Shown here piece by piece: positions 26,911-39,479 of a DNA stretch of 64,000 nucleotides. Positions within the stretch are counted from its first letter, which is position 1. Each line of letters begins with the position of its first letter. The notes beneath the pieces were generated by a model that saw nothing but the letters and a program-made list of their open reading frames with translations, did not search any database and was not told where the DNA came from. The position numbers and the translations under genes were made by a program. Origin of the DNA: Billgrantia zhangzhouensis (GTDB lineage: Bacteria; Pseudomonadota; Gammaproteobacteria; Pseudomonadales; Halomonadaceae). The DNA is taken from positions 1 through 64,000 of the forward strand of contig NZ_JABFTT010000004.1 of NCBI RefSeq assembly GCF_021404465.1. Direction: 5' to 3'.

Positions 26911-28119
26911 ATGTCGAAATCCCCCCTTTCCTCCAATGCAACGCAGCGTGCGGCACTGGCCCGCGAGTCGGGACGTGAAGTGCCGGCCTGGATGCGCGGC
27001 GTCTATGCCGGCATCTGCCTGTACCTCTTCCTGGCGGCGCTCAACGTACTGGGCTCGGGCCTGGGCACCTTCGGCCAGGCCAGCGACTTCCTGACCCAGC
27101 TTTTCGCCTACGGCGAGAATCCCTTCGTTGCGCTGTTGGCAGGGGTGCTGGTGACCATGATCGTGCAGAGTTCTTCGTTCACCTCGGCACTGATCGTGAC
27201 CCTGGTGGCCAGCGGGGAGATGACGTTGGGCACGGCCGTATTCGCCATCATGGGCGCCAACATCGGTACGGCGGTCACCGGAGTGATCGTGGCGCTGGCC
27301 AACGTGCGCATTCGGCGCAACTTCAGGCGCTCCTTCACTGCCGCACTGATGCACGACTTCTTCAATATTCTCACCGTGCTGGTGGTGTTTCCGCTGGAGC
27401 TCGTCAGCGGCCTGTTCCATGAAACGGGGCGCGGCATGTTCTCGCGTCTGGCGGGCTGGTTGACCGACTTGATCGGACTCGAGGAAGTGGCACGTCCCAA
27501 CAGCCCCATCAAGCTCATCACCCAGCCGGTCGTCGATCTCTTCAATGGTATTGGTGCCTGGCTGATGCCGACTCTGGCCGGGCAAGGACTGCTGGTTGCT
27601 GGGCTGGGCCTGTTGCTGATGTTCATTGCGTTGATCTTCATGGTACAGAACCTGCGCGGTGCCCTGTTGCGACACATGGACGGCCTGTTTCGAACCTATT
27701 TCTTCCGTAGCGACCTACGAGCCTATAGCGTGGGGCTGGTCTCCACCGTGCTGGTGCAGTCGAGCACCATCACCAGCAGCCTGATGGTGCCCCTGGCCGG
27801 CGCCGGCGTGGTCCGCCTGCGGCGCGTACTGCCGTTCATGATGGGGGCGAACCTGGGCACTACGGTGACCAGCCTGCTGGCTGCGACCGCCAATCCGGTG
27901 GCTGCCGCCATGACCGTGGCGTTGTTCCACGTCACGTTCAACCTGACCGGCACCGCCATCTGGTGGCCGCTGCGCTATATTCCGCTCAAGGTGGCGACCT
28001 GGTACGGCAAGCTGGCGGCGCGCCAGACCCGTTATGCTTTCATCTTCCTGATCGGCGTGTTCCTGGTGGTACCCCTGTTGGGAATCGGTGCCGTCGAACT
28101 TTTCACCAGCCTGCGCTGA
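26911..28119 (+). CDS. nptA: Na+/phosphate cotransporter (NptA/PNaS family)
   Basis: 402-residue inner-membrane symporter for sodium-driven phosphate uptake, with two inverted-repeat halves. The duplicated signature is present twice: MIVQSSSFTSALIVTLVASG and VLVQSSTITSSLMVPLAGAG, each followed by GANIGTAVTG or GANLGTTVTS. About eight or more membrane helices are predicted. The next gene, 25 bases on, is a PhoU-like protein, a typical pairing. The start is unsure: ATG 26911 is used because 26869 lies in a Pho box and neither has a good Shine-Dalgarno. Sodium coupling suits a halophile. Confidence 0.88.
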   Translation: MSKSPLSSNATQRAALARESGREVPAWMRGVYAGICLYLFLAALNVLGSGLGTFGQASDFLTQLFAYGENPFVALLAGVLVTMIVQSSSFTSALIVTLVASGEMTLGTAVFAIMGANIGTAVTGVIVALANVRIRRNFRRSFTAALMHDFFNILTVLVVFPLELVSGLFHETGRGMFSRLAGWLTDLIGLEEVARPNSPIKLITQPVVDLFNGIGAWLMPTLAGQGLLVAGLGLLLMFIALIFMVQNLRGALLRHMDGLFRTYFFRSDLRAYSVGLVSTVLVQSSTITSSLMVPLAGAGVVRLRRVLPFMMGANLGTTVTSLLAATANPVAAAMTVALFHVTFNLTGTAIWWPLRYIPLKVATWYGKLAARQTRYAFIFLIGVFLVVPLLGIGAVELFTSLR

Positions 28120-28144
28120 GCGCGGTATTTCAGGAGTTGCCTCA

Positions 28145-28822
28145 ATGTTTCGTCAGCTATACAGCGCCCTGACTTCAGAGAACACCATCAATCAGGCCTT
28201 CGAGGATCTCACCCAGATGCTGCAGCACGGGGCCTGGATGTTCGATCGGGCCAACGAGGTCCTGCACAGCACGGCTCCCGCCGATGAGGTGCGCCAGCCG
28301 CTCTATGATCGCGATCGCAGCATCAACGAGCTCGAGCGTTCGATCCGGCGCAAGGTGCTGCGCCACCTGACCGTCAACCCGGGCCACGACGTGGCGATCT
28401 GCCTGGCGTTGATGAGCGTGGCCAAGGATGCCGAGCGCATTGGCGACTACTGCAAGAACGTCTTCGAGGTGGGGCATTTCTATCGCGAAGGGTTCCACGT
28501 CACCAAGTATCAGGAGCCGCTGGACAGTATTGCCGCCCAGGTAGGTGAAATGTTTGGCCTTGTCACCAAGGCGGCCCGGGATTCCGATGAGGCACGGGCG
28601 CGCGAGGCCTTGGCCAAGGCCGGCGAAGTGCGTCCGCACTGCGATCGCCTGATCGAAGAACTGTTTCGCGACGAGGACAAGGTCGAGTTTCACGAGGCCG
28701 TGGCCTACTCGTTGCTGGCCCGGCACTACAAGCGTGTGGCGGCGCACTTGGCCAATATCACCACGGCGGTGCTTGGGCGCCTCGAAGATCTCGACTTCTA
28801 CTCCGATGAGGACGAGGCCTGA
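28145..28822 (+). CDS. PhoU-like phosphate regulator
   Basis: 225 residues, two three-helix PhoU repeats: first near SINELERSIRRKVLRHL with DVAICLALMSVAKDAERIGDY, second near EFHEAVAYSLLARHYKRVAAHL. The E/DxxxD metal-binding patterns (KDAERIGDY) are present. It is probably a partner or regulator of the co-transcribed Na/Pi transporter rather than of PstSCAB-PhoR. AGGAG lies 8 bases before the ATG. The C-terminus overlaps the convergent gene by 25 bases. Confidence 0.88.
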   Translation: MFRQLYSALTSENTINQAFEDLTQMLQHGAWMFDRANEVLHSTAPADEVRQPLYDRDRSINELERSIRRKVLRHLTVNPGHDVAICLALMSVAKDAERIGDYCKNVFEVGHFYREGFHVTKYQEPLDSIAAQVGEMFGLVTKAARDSDEARAREALAKAGEVRPHCDRLIEELFRDEDKVEFHEAVAYSLLARHYKRVAAHLANITTAVLGRLEDLDFYSDEDEA

Positions 28823-29730
28823 GTCGGGAGACAGGCTGGCAGGGAGTCGCGTAGCGAACGTGGCAGAATATCGAGGTCGTCGAAGGTACCCACGCCTTCG
28901 CCGACCGTGTTGTCTGCACGCATCATGATGACCTGATCGCGGGTCAGCGGCGGACCGGGAAGCGGTGAGGCCAGCAGAGCCGCAAGATGCCAGAGTGGGA
29001 AGGGTATTGGCAGTAGGGGGCGCTCATGCCCAAGATGAACCATGACCGACTCCACGACTTCCCGGTAGCTCAGGATATCCAGTCCGCCTAGCTCGAATAA
29101 CCGGCGCTCGGTCGAGGGCTCGCCCATCAGCCGCACCACGGCCCTTGCCACGTCCCCGACATGCACCGGCTGCAGTCGGGTTTCCCCGCGACCGAAAAGC
29201 GGGACGAGGGGCAGCCGAGTCAGGTCCGCCAAGCGGTTCAGGAAGGCGTCCTGGGGGCCGAACATCACGCTCGGGCGCAGAATGACCGCCTTCGGGTAGA
29301 CATCGATCACGGCGGACTCTCCATGCCCCCTCGCGCTCACGTAGCGCGAGCGCGAGCGCGAGCGCGAGGCGCGGTCGGCGCCTATGCCGGAGAGCTGCAC
29401 CAAGGTGCTGACCCCGTGTGCCAGGGCCAGGCGGGCCAGGCGAGCGGCACCTTCCACATGAACCTGCTCGAAGCTTACTCCACGCCTTTCGACGTAAAGA
29501 CTGACGGCATTGACCGCGCCGTAGGCTCCTTCGAGTGCCCCGCTCACATCGGCTTCGCTGCGGATATCGACGCTCATGGGCTCCAGTGGGTCCCCGGGTT
29601 CCGCCCATTCGGGCAGTGTTGGCCGACGCGCTGCGATGCGCACTGCATGGCCGGCATCGAACAGCTCTTGCACGACATGACGCCCGAGAAAGCCGGTACC
29701 GCCGAATACAGTAATGGGAGCCTTCAGCAT
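28798..29730 (-). CDS. NDUFA9-like atypical SDR (NAD(P)-binding) protein
   Basis: 310-residue atypical short-chain dehydrogenase. ITVFGGTGFLGRHVVQEL is the NAD(P) glycine-rich motif; VVQEL, FEQVHVEGAARLARLA and ILRPSVMFGPQDAFLNRLA match the complex I NDUFA9-like/YfcH-type family found in many proteobacteria, which lacks the YxxxK catalytic pair. It may help quinone- or respiratory-complex assembly; not established. A hexanucleotide repeat encodes an Arg-Ser tract (ASRSRSRSRY) near residue 125. The ATG at 29730 is taken; the Shine-Dalgarno is weak. Confidence 0.82.
   Translation of the reverse strand: MLKAPITVFGGTGFLGRHVVQELFDAGHAVRIAARRPTLPEWAEPGDPLEPMSVDIRSEADVSGALEGAYGAVNAVSLYVERRGVSFEQVHVEGAARLARLALAHGVSTLVQLSGIGADRASRSRSRSRYVSARGHGESAVIDVYPKAVILRPSVMFGPQDAFLNRLADLTRLPLVPLFGRGETRLQPVHVGDVARAVVRLMGEPSTERRLFELGGLDILSYREVVESVMVHLGHERPLLPIPFPLWHLAALLASPLPGPPLTRDQVIMMRADNTVGEGVGTFDDLDILPRSLRDSLPACLPTQASSSSE
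29344..29368. repeat. Hexanucleotide tandem repeat (GCGCGA)x4
   Basis: Four copies of GCGCGA plus one base within the NDUFA9-like gene. Because the unit is 6 bases, changes in copy number would add or remove Ser-Arg dipeptides without shifting the frame. Confidence 0.9.
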
Positions 29731-29785
29731 TTCGTTTCCACCCCTTCGCTTGCGCCAGGACCCGCCTTGCCCATCTGCTGTCATG

Positions 29786-30259
29786 TCAGACGATGGGCAG
29801 TGGCAGCGGACCGTTCTCCTTGACCGTTCTGATCGCGAAGCTGCTATCGACGGTACTGATCGTCTTCAGTTGACGGAAATACCGCAGCCATCGTTCGAAA
29901 GCCTGGATATCTGCGGTTATGACCTGCAACAAGTAATCGAAGTGGCCGGAAACGCTGTGGCATTGAACCACTTCCGGCATATGGCTCACGCTCTGCTCGA
30001 ATTCTTCCACTTGCGCTTGCAGATGTTGATTGAGCCGAACCTGCACGAAGATCGTGACCATCAGGCCGAGGCGGGCCTTGTCCAGCTCGGCTCGGTAACG
30101 CGTGATCAATCCTGCTTGCTCGAGCCGGCGAATGCGGCGAGCGCAAGGGGAGGGGGAGAGATTCACGAGTTCCGCCAGCTCGGCGGTGGTCAGACGGGCG
30201 TCCTGCTGGAGAGCTTCTAGCAGCATGCGATCGATGCGGTCGAGTTTGAGATTGCGCAT
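29786..30259 (-). CDS. Lrp/AsnC family transcriptional regulator
   Basis: 157 residues: N-terminal winged helix (LDRIDRMLLEALQQDARLT, then LAELVNLSPSPCARRIRRLE as recognition helix) and a C-terminal RAM ligand domain (VSHMPEVVQCHSVSGHFDYL). It is likely an amino-acid-sensing feast/famine regulator. The ATG at 30259 is taken because GAGG lies five bases upstream; a TTG at 30274 would add five residues. It is tail-to-head with the NDUFA9-like gene. The target is unknown; the gene upstream is a broken EAL remnant. Confidence 0.9.
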   Translation of the reverse strand: MRNLKLDRIDRMLLEALQQDARLTTAELAELVNLSPSPCARRIRRLEQAGLITRYRAELDKARLGLMVTIFVQVRLNQHLQAQVEEFEQSVSHMPEVVQCHSVSGHFDYLLQVITADIQAFERWLRYFRQLKTISTVDSSFAIRTVKENGPLPLPIV

Positions 30260-30329
30260 GGGGTGCCTCGTCAATGTGGCGTTCAGTGGTTCCTTGGCCG
30301 GTACGGCTAACCATCATGACAAGTCTGGC

Positions 30330-30465
30330 GAATACGGCTCGTACTCGCCAGTTCGCAAGCTACGCGGTTGCAATATCCGGATCCGCATCGACGACTTCGG
30401 GACCGGCTTTCCTCCTTCGAGTACCTGCGCCACCTACCCATCCCCGGGCTCAAGATATACCGAGC
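30330..30465 (+). pseudogene. EAL-domain (c-di-GMP phosphodiesterase) remnant
   Basis: A short fragment of an EAL domain with one frameshift. The first frame reads KLRGCNIRIRIDDFGTGF (the DDFGTG motif, about 30350-30411); a missing base near 30413 moves the match to the next frame, which reads SSFEYLRHLPIPGLKI (about 30413-30460). In intact proteins these two pieces are contiguous (DDFGTGFSS..LP...LKID). The rest of the domain and any GGDEF part are missing, so it is decayed. The rest of the 30260-30698 gap holds no further gene apart from the SUF promoter region. Confidence 0.8.
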
Positions 30466-30616
30466 CTGTCGTCTTCTCCCTGCTGTCATCCGCATGCCGC
30501 TGAGCGATGACGATCCGATAGAGTTCTCGAATGAGAACGATTGTATTTATTGATGCGAACGGCGCCGAACGTGCGGTCATCTTTAGGTTTTGAGGCTTCT
30601 TTCGCCTTGTGCAGGC

Positions 30617-30655
30617 TTCACATCGAACCCATACAGGACTAAAATGGTCCCAAAT
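30617..30655 (+). promoter_or_regulatory. SUF operon promoter with IscR type 1-like operator
   Basis: TTCACA (30617-30622), 17 bases, TAAAAT (30640-30645) form a reasonable promoter. The -10 lies inside the palindrome GGACTAAAATGGTCC (30636-30650), flanked by ATACA and CAAAT, which resembles the IscR type 1 site (ATA...GACT-AAA-AGTC...TAT). An Rrf2-family regulator is the first gene downstream, so the site is likely autoregulatory. Confidence 0.65.
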
Positions 30656-30698
30656 GGAGTGATGGCAATATTCGCATCGCGATACCCAGGAGTCAGGC

Positions 30699-31163
30699 AT
30701 GCTGAAGCTTTCCCGGCTGACCGACTATGCCGCTGTGATTCTGGCGCAGATCGCCCGGCATCCCGAGCAGCCCCATGCGGCGGCAGAGCTGGCCGAGACC
30801 GTGCAGTTGCCGCACCCCACGGTAAGCAAGACCTTGAAGATGCTGGTCAAGGCGGGGCTGCTGGAGTCGCGTCGCGGTGCCCAGGGCGGCTACTCGCTGG
30901 CGCGGCCGGCGTCGCGGATCACCGCCATCGACATCATTACCGCCATCGAAGGGCCGGTAGCGATGACCGAATGCAGTCATGCCGAAGGTGACTGCGACCT
31001 GCTCGCGACCTGCGGCGTTTCCGACAACTGGCAGCGCGTATCACTGGCGGTACGCACCCTGCTCGACAGCGTGACCCTGGCCCACCTGGCCGATACCGCG
31101 CCGATCAAGCTACCGGTTCAGTTACCCATACAGAGCGTGAGTCTGGCCGCCGACACGGCCTGA
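30699..31163 (+). CDS. sufR: Rrf2/IscR-family SUF system regulator
   Basis: 154-residue Rrf2 family regulator of the type always found ahead of SUF genes. Winged helix: [18 protein letters not shown] and [20 protein letters not shown], followed by [14 protein letters not shown]. Three Cys in [16 protein letters not shown] (about 90-106) are positioned like the [2Fe-2S] ligands of IscR. The holo form probably represses at the palindrome in its own promoter. AGGAG precedes the ATG. It opens the operon; a 70-base gap precedes sufB. The name sufR is used loosely; it is not the cyanobacterial DeoR-type SufR. Confidence 0.9.
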   Translation: MLKLSRLTDYAAVILAQIARHPEQPHAAAELAETVQLPHPTVSKTLKMLVKAGLLESRRGAQGGYSLARPASRITAIDIITAIEGPVAMTECSHAEGDCDLLATCGVSDNWQRVSLAVRTLLDSVTLAHLADTAPIKLPVQLPIQSVSLAADTA

Positions 31164-31233
31164 ACCATCGAACAGAATTCATTACCCGAGGCGAGCTTGC
31201 TCGCCGGCCCAACCGCCCGGGAGGGGAGAGAAC

Positions 31234-32676
<1,443 letters not shown>

Positions 32677-32749
32677 GGAAACGGCTGCGCGGTTGAATCA
32701 ATTTTTCGGGTCGCATCGACGGCTCGACAGAATCGAAAAGGTACTCAAG

Positions 32750-33498
<749 letters not shown>

Positions 33499-33502
<4 letters not shown>

Positions 33503-34866
33503 GCGATGTCGAACAGCAAGCAAGAGAGGTGAAGGCCTTTCTCGACTGCCTCGCGGAGCGCAATGCCAACCGCGGGCAGGAGCCGACCTGGATCGCCGCG
33601 CGGCGCCAGGCAGGTGCCGCTCGCTTCGAGGCGCTCGGCTTCCCCACGCGGCGCGACGAGGCGTGGAAGTACACCGATGTGCGCGCCATCGCCCGCGGCG
33701 ACTTCGTGCTGACCGATAACGCCGAGTTCTCGCCGGCCTCGGCCGCGGCGCTGACGTTGCCCATCGAGGCGTATCGGCTGACCTTCGTCGACGGCATTTT
33801 CTCGCCGGCGCTTTCCGATCTGGGCGATTTGCCCGGCGGTGTGGCGGTGTTGCCGCTGTCCCAGGCGTTGGCCGAGAATCACGAGGCCGTTGGCGGTCCG
33901 CTGGGCCGGTTGACCGGCGTCGAGTTCTCACCATTCTCGGCGCTCAATACCGCCTTCATGGAGGAGGGCGCCGTGGTGCGCCTGGCGCCGGGCAGTGTGG
34001 TGGAGAAGCCGATCCTGCTGCAGTTCCTGTCACGGGCCAACGCCGAGCCGGTGATGAGCCACCCGCGCATCCTGGTCGAGGCCGGCTCCCGCAGCCAGGC
34101 CACGCTGGTCGAGCATCACGTCGGCGAGAGCGAGGCGGCCAATTTCACCAACCTGGTGGCCGAGCTGATGCTCGACCGCGGAGCGATCCTGACCCACTAC
34201 AAGCTGCAAGAGGCCCCGCTTGGTGACCTGCATGTGGCCAGCATTCACGTCGAGCAGAACCGCGATAGCCGCTACACCTCATTCAACCTGAACCTGGGCG
34301 GCGGGCTGGTGCGCAACGACCTGATCGGCGAGCTCAACGGCGAAGGGGCGGAGGCCAACTTCTACGGGTTGTTCTACGGCCAGGGGCGTCAGCACATCGA
34401 CAACCATACCCTGGCCAACCACAACGCCCCGCGCACCTTCTCCAACGAGAACTACAAGGGCATCCTCGATGACCGTGCCCGTGGCGTGTTCAACGGCAAG
34501 GTGGTGGTCAAGCGCGACAGTCAGAAGATCGAGGGCTTCCAGAGCAATGCCAACCTGCTGCTCTCCGATCGCGCCGAGATCGACGCCAAGCCTGAGCTGG
34601 AAATCTACGCCGATGACGTCAAGTGCTCCCACGGCACCACCACCGGCCAGCTCGACGAAGAGGCGGTCTATGCCCTGCGTACTCGCGGCATCGACGAGCA
34701 AACCGCGCGTGGCCTGCTGACCCTGGCCTTCGCTGGCGAGGTGTTGGAACTGGTCGACCTGGACGCTATCTCCGAACGGGTGGAGCTGGCAGTGGCCGGC
34801 AAGCTGCCGGAACGTTTCAACCTGGCCGGGCTGGTGGAAGCCGCCGTGGCCCTGCACGACGAGTGA
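33499..34866 (+). CDS. sufD: Fe-S cluster assembly protein SufD
   Basis: 455-residue SufD, paralogue of SufB and the other scaffold subunit. N-terminal helical part (TRRDEAWKYTDVRAIARGDF) is followed by the beta-helix core with ILVEAGSRSQATLVEHHVG and the C-terminal DDVKCSHGTTTGQLDEEAVY, where the CSHGATxG-like motif is diagnostic. The start ATG overlaps the sufC stop (ATGA). Confidence 0.94.
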
Positions 34867-34882
34867 TTCGAGGAGAACGCGG

Positions 34883-36142
<1,260 letters not shown>

Positions 36143-36145
36143 GCC

Positions 36146-36718
36146 ATGTCGACCATCGAACAGATCGCCAGCCTGCAGAAGGGCCAGACGCTGCCGCTGC
36201 AACGCGACGTGGACGCCATCTCGATTCCCTTCGGCAAGACCGTGACCCTGACCGAGGATAGCGTAGTCAGCGTGATGCAGGCCAAGGGCAGCTCGGTCAG
36301 CATCGGCTACGAGGGGCGTCTTTACCTGATCGAGGGTAGCAATCTCGATGCCCTGGGGCTCGAGTCCCTGCCACGGCCGACGCTGCCCGAGAATGCCAAC
36401 GACGAGGAGATCGAGCAGTTCGTGTGGGACCAGCTGCGCACCTGCTTCGACCCTGAGATCCCGGTCAACATCGTCGACCTGGGGCTGGTCTACGGCTGTC
36501 GCATCGAACGGCTGATCAGCGGCGAGCGTATCGTCACCATTCGCATGACCCTGACCGCGCCCGGCTGCGGCATGGGCGACGTGATTGCCGCCGATGCGCG
36601 CAACAAGATCCTCGGTGCCCCGCAAATCAGCCGGGTGCATACGGAAATCGTCTTCGATCCGCCCTGGAGCCGTGAGATGATGAGCGACGAGGCGAAGCTG
36701 GAACTCGGCATGTTCTAG
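36146..36718 (+). CDS. sufT: Putative Fe-S cluster assembly protein SufT
   Basis: 190 residues with a C-terminal MIP18/DUF59 domain: EQFVWDQLRTCFDPEIPVNI, then VDLGLVYGCRI, MTLTAPGCGMGDVIAADARN and PPWSREMMSDEAKLELGMF. The DPEIPVNIVDLGLVY and TAPGCG motifs place the Cys expected to hold or transfer a cluster. SufT-type proteins help mature Fe-S enzymes in carbon metabolism. The gene starts 3 bases after sufS ends and closes the operon. Confidence 0.92.
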   Translation: MSTIEQIASLQKGQTLPLQRDVDAISIPFGKTVTLTEDSVVSVMQAKGSSVSIGYEGRLYLIEGSNLDALGLESLPRPTLPENANDEEIEQFVWDQLRTCFDPEIPVNIVDLGLVYGCRIERLISGERIVTIRMTLTAPGCGMGDVIAADARNKILGAPQISRVHTEIVFDPPWSREMMSDEAKLELGMF

Positions 36719-36724
36719 CCCCTA

Positions 36725-36760
36725 GGCGAAGTCATGTGCCGCGCACAGGCTTCGCTTCTT
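36725..36760 (+). terminator. Possible SUF operon terminator
   Basis: GCGAAG (36726-36731) pairs with CTTCGC (36750-36755), with an inner GTGC/GCAC pair in the loop, followed by TTCTT. It lies 7 bases after the sufT stop. A weak, imperfect candidate. Confidence 0.45.
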
Positions 36761-36778
36761 GCTGTGCAGTGAGGGTGA

Positions 36779-37492
36779 ATGCAGGCGCTGCTGTGGAAAA
36801 CCTTCAAGCTTCTTCTGATGTCGCTCGGCGCACTGTTGCTGCTGGCTGTGCTGCTGTTCGTGGGCGCCAACCTGTGGGTGCTGGCGCAGACTCATGGTCG
36901 TATCGAACACGAGTTGCCGTTGTGCGGTCCCGAGCGGGTGGGCATCGTCTTCGGGACTTCACACTGGACCCGAAGCGGTGTGCGCAACCCGCATTTCGAT
37001 GCGCGTATCAACGCAGCATCCCGCCTGATGCGCTTGAGCCGGGTCGAGCACCTGCTGCTTTCCGGTGATAATCGTACCCGTCAGTACAACGAACCCATCA
37101 CCATGTGGCGCGACTTGCGCGCCCAGTACGTACGTGATGAAGACATGACCCTCGACTACGCCGGTTTCAGTACCTTCGATACCCTGGCTCGGGCGCGGGA
37201 CGTGTTTGGTGTCGATCGGGTCCTGCTGGTCACGCAATCATGGCATTTGCCGCGTGCGCTGTTCATTGCCGATGCGCTTGGTCTCGAGGCGTATGGCTGC
37301 AGCGCTCCGTCGCGTCCGGTGGTAGGACTGTGGCGACTGCAGGCGCGGGAATGGGTGGCGCGAGCGGCCACCGTGGGTGATCTTTACGTATGGGGGCGCG
37401 AGCCGTATTTCCTGGGGCCGCTCGAGCCGCTACAGATCGCTCCGCCAGCCTGGCGTCAATTGCTTGACCTGGAGCCGGAGGAGCTGCCCTGA
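36779..37492 (+). CDS. SanA/YdcF-like membrane protein (DUF218)
   Basis: 237 residues. An N-terminal signal anchor (LLMSLGALLLLAVLLFVGANLWVL) precedes a periplasmic DUF218 domain: IVFGTSHWTRSGVRNPHFDARINAA, HLLLSGDNRTRQYNEP, AGFSTFDTLARARDVFGV and VTQSWHLPRALFIADALGL. This order matches SanA of E. coli, which affects vancomycin exclusion and envelope integrity at high temperature. The gene ends just before a convergent hypothetical gene. Confidence 0.85.
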   Translation: MQALLWKTFKLLLMSLGALLLLAVLLFVGANLWVLAQTHGRIEHELPLCGPERVGIVFGTSHWTRSGVRNPHFDARINAASRLMRLSRVEHLLLSGDNRTRQYNEPITMWRDLRAQYVRDEDMTLDYAGFSTFDTLARARDVFGVDRVLLVTQSWHLPRALFIADALGLEAYGCSAPSRPVVGLWRLQAREWVARAATVGDLYVWGREPYFLGPLEPLQIAPPAWRQLLDLEPEELP

Positions 37493-37506
37493 CCGCCAGA
37501 CTGGAT

Positions 37507-37950
37507 TCAGCGGCGGCGCGGCTTCTGTTGACGGTAGAGTTCGCGAATCAGTTCCCGGCAGTCCTTCCAGCACTGTTCCACGACTGGCTCGAGCGGGTTG
37601 GGTAGGGGATGTGTGTAGAGGGTGGCCAAGGCCTGCATCAGTACACGCTCTTGCTCGAGTAGCTCCCCGATGACCACTTGGCTCTCGTTGCCGACGAAGC
37701 TCTTCAGGCGACTCCACAGCCACATGTAGTCGTCGCGTTCGACATCGGCATCGCGTGGGAGCAGCTTGAGGTGACGCCGGGCCAGTTCCTGTAGCTTTTG
37801 CAGCGTCTTGGCGCGCCCTTCATAGTGAGGCTTGAGCGTTTCGCGCAGGGAAGGGCGCAGGCGCTCGAGGTTGTCCTGGAAATAATCGATGCTGTCGGCC
37901 AACGCTTCCAAAACGCTGTCCATCGCCACTTGGCGATTGTCGAGAAACAT
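37507..37950 (-). CDS. Hypothetical all-helical protein
   Basis: 147 residues, charged and helical (DSIDYFQDNLERLRPSLRET, ERVLMQALATLYTHPLPNP). No membrane segment or signal peptide. A basic C-terminus (RELYRQQKPRRR) could contact nucleic acid or membrane lipids, but this is a guess. It has no recognised family. A GGAGGTGAC Shine-Dalgarno lies just before the ATG. Confidence 0.7.
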   Translation of the reverse strand: MFLDNRQVAMDSVLEALADSIDYFQDNLERLRPSLRETLKPHYEGRAKTLQKLQELARRHLKLLPRDADVERDDYMWLWSRLKSFVGNESQVVIGELLEQERVLMQALATLYTHPLPNPLEPVVEQCWKDCRELIRELYRQQKPRRR

Positions 37951-38060
37951 GAGCGGTCACCTCCTCCGGTGACGCAGATTGTGGCCGGGGAAACAGTGTT
38001 TTTCTACCCCCGCGAGCAAAATAAGTGTCCTTTCTACAAATTATGGCGCTTTTCTCGCAA

Positions 38061-38969
38061 TTACCCTTTGGGCTTGGGTGGTGTCTTGCGTGGAGCCACG
38101 GCATTCTTTTCGATGTGTTCGATGATCATGCCAGCGATATCCTTGCCGGTAGCGGTCTCGATGCCCTGCAGCCCCGGTGATGAGTTGACTTCCATGATCA
38201 CCGGACCGTGATGGGCGCGCAGCAGGTCGACGCCGGCCACCCTCAGGCCCATGGCCTTGGCGGCGCGAATTGCCGTTGAGCGCTCCTCGGGGGTGATGCG
38301 AATGAGACTGGCCGTGCCGCCGCGATGAAGGTTGGAGCGGAATTCGCCTTCGGCTGCTTGTCGCTTCATGGAAGCGACCACCTTGTCGCCGATCACGAAA
38401 CAGCGAATGTCGGCGCCGCGGGCCTCCTTGATATACTCCTGCACCATGATGTTGGCCTTCATGCCCATGAAGGCCTGGATCACCGACTCGGCGGCCTGGT
38501 TGGTCTCGGCCAGCACCACGCCGATGCCTTGAGTGCCTTCCAGCAGCTTGATGACCAGGGGCGCGCCCTTGACCATGGTGATCAGGTCGGGAATATCGTC
38601 GGGGGAATGGGCAAAGCCGGTGATCGGCAGGCCCAATCCCTTGCGCGAGAGCAATTGCAGCGAGCGTAGCTTGTCACGCGAGCGGGTAATGGCGACCGAG
38701 TCGTTGAGTACGTAGGTGCCCATCATCTCGAACTGGCGCAACACGGCGCAACCATAGAAGGTCACCGAGGCGCCGATGCGCGGTATGACCGCATCGAAGC
38801 GCTCTATTTCCTGACCCTTGTAATGGATCGAGGGGTGGTGGGCGGCAATGCTCATGTAACAGCGCAGGGTGTCGATTACCCGGGCCTTGTGGCCGCGTTG
38901 TTCCGCGGCCTCCACCAGGCGTCGCGTGGAGTAGAGGTTGCGATTGCGAGACAGCAGCGCGATATGCAT
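38061..38969 (-). CDS. rimK: Ribosomal protein S6--L-glutamate ligase RimK
   Basis: 302-residue ATP-grasp ligase that adds Glu residues to the C-terminus of ribosomal protein S6. N-terminus [21 protein letters not shown]-grasp pieces: [54 protein letters not shown] and [28 protein letters not shown]. Length matches E. coli RimK (300). The ATG at 38969 has GGAG six bases upstream. The partner protease gene (rimB-like) is directly upstream, 34 bases apart, so they form an operon. Confidence 0.94.
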   Translation of the reverse strand: MHIALLSRNRNLYSTRRLVEAAEQRGHKARVIDTLRCYMSIAAHHPSIHYKGQEIERFDAVIPRIGASVTFYGCAVLRQFEMMGTYVLNDSVAITRSRDKLRSLQLLSRKGLGLPITGFAHSPDDIPDLITMVKGAPLVIKLLEGTQGIGVVLAETNQAAESVIQAFMGMKANIMVQEYIKEARGADIRCFVIGDKVVASMKRQAAEGEFRSNLHRGGTASLIRITPEERSTAIRAAKAMGLRVAGVDLLRAHHGPVIMEVNSSPGLQGIETATGKDIAGMIIEHIEKNAVAPRKTPPKPKG

Positions 38970-39003
38970 CGGGGGCTCCGGGGTGGTAGGGCCGGTGGGA
39001 TCG

Positions 39004-39441
39004 TCAGGGTTCGCCATGCAGGAAGGTGACGCCGGGTGCCACCAGTAAACGCCGCAGCGCGCGACGGCCGAGCAGCATGGGGTAGCGCATGTCACTGCGG
39101 TCGGCGAGGGTCAGCTCCACCATCACCTCCAGCTCGCCCAACTGCATTGGCGTGCGAATCACGTAGCGCCACTCCTTTTGTCCGTTGGAGCTCGTCACGC
39201 GTCGGCGGTCGTGCAGGTGGGTACGGTAGACGTGAGGTGGCGACGCCAACCCTCCGCTACGAGTGGTGAAGCTGACCCAGAGGTGGCCCTCTTCTTCGAA
39301 GATCTCGATGTCCTCGGCATGCAATGCTGAAGTGTAGGCCCCGGTGTCGATCTTGGCGCAGACGGTCATTCCGATGGTAGGCAGGGTGACCATCTCGAGA
39401 CGACCGATCACGGCCTTGGGGATATAAGGCAGTTCCTTCAT
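39004..39441 (-). CDS. rimB: Retropepsin-like ATP-dependent zinc protease family protein (RimB)
   Basis: 145 residues of the COG4067 family. [18 protein letters not shown] carries the DTGA aspartic-protease-like motif (Asp32), and [19 protein letters not shown] the second conserved block. In Pseudomonas the equivalent gene rimB is next to rimK and acts with it on glutamylated S6, so the adjacency here supports the same role. The label zinc protease is historical; the active site looks like a single-domain pepsin that must dimerise. Confidence 0.88.
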   Translation of the reverse strand: MKELPYIPKAVIGRLEMVTLPTIGMTVCAKIDTGAYTSALHAEDIEIFEEEGHLWVSFTTRSGGLASPPHVYRTHLHDRRRVTSSNGQKEWRYVIRTPMQLGELEVMVELTLADRSDMRYPMLLGRRALRRLLVAPGVTFLHGEP

Positions 39442-39479
39442 CGCGTTATTTCCAGCTTTCCTTACTCATTTTCCTGGGC

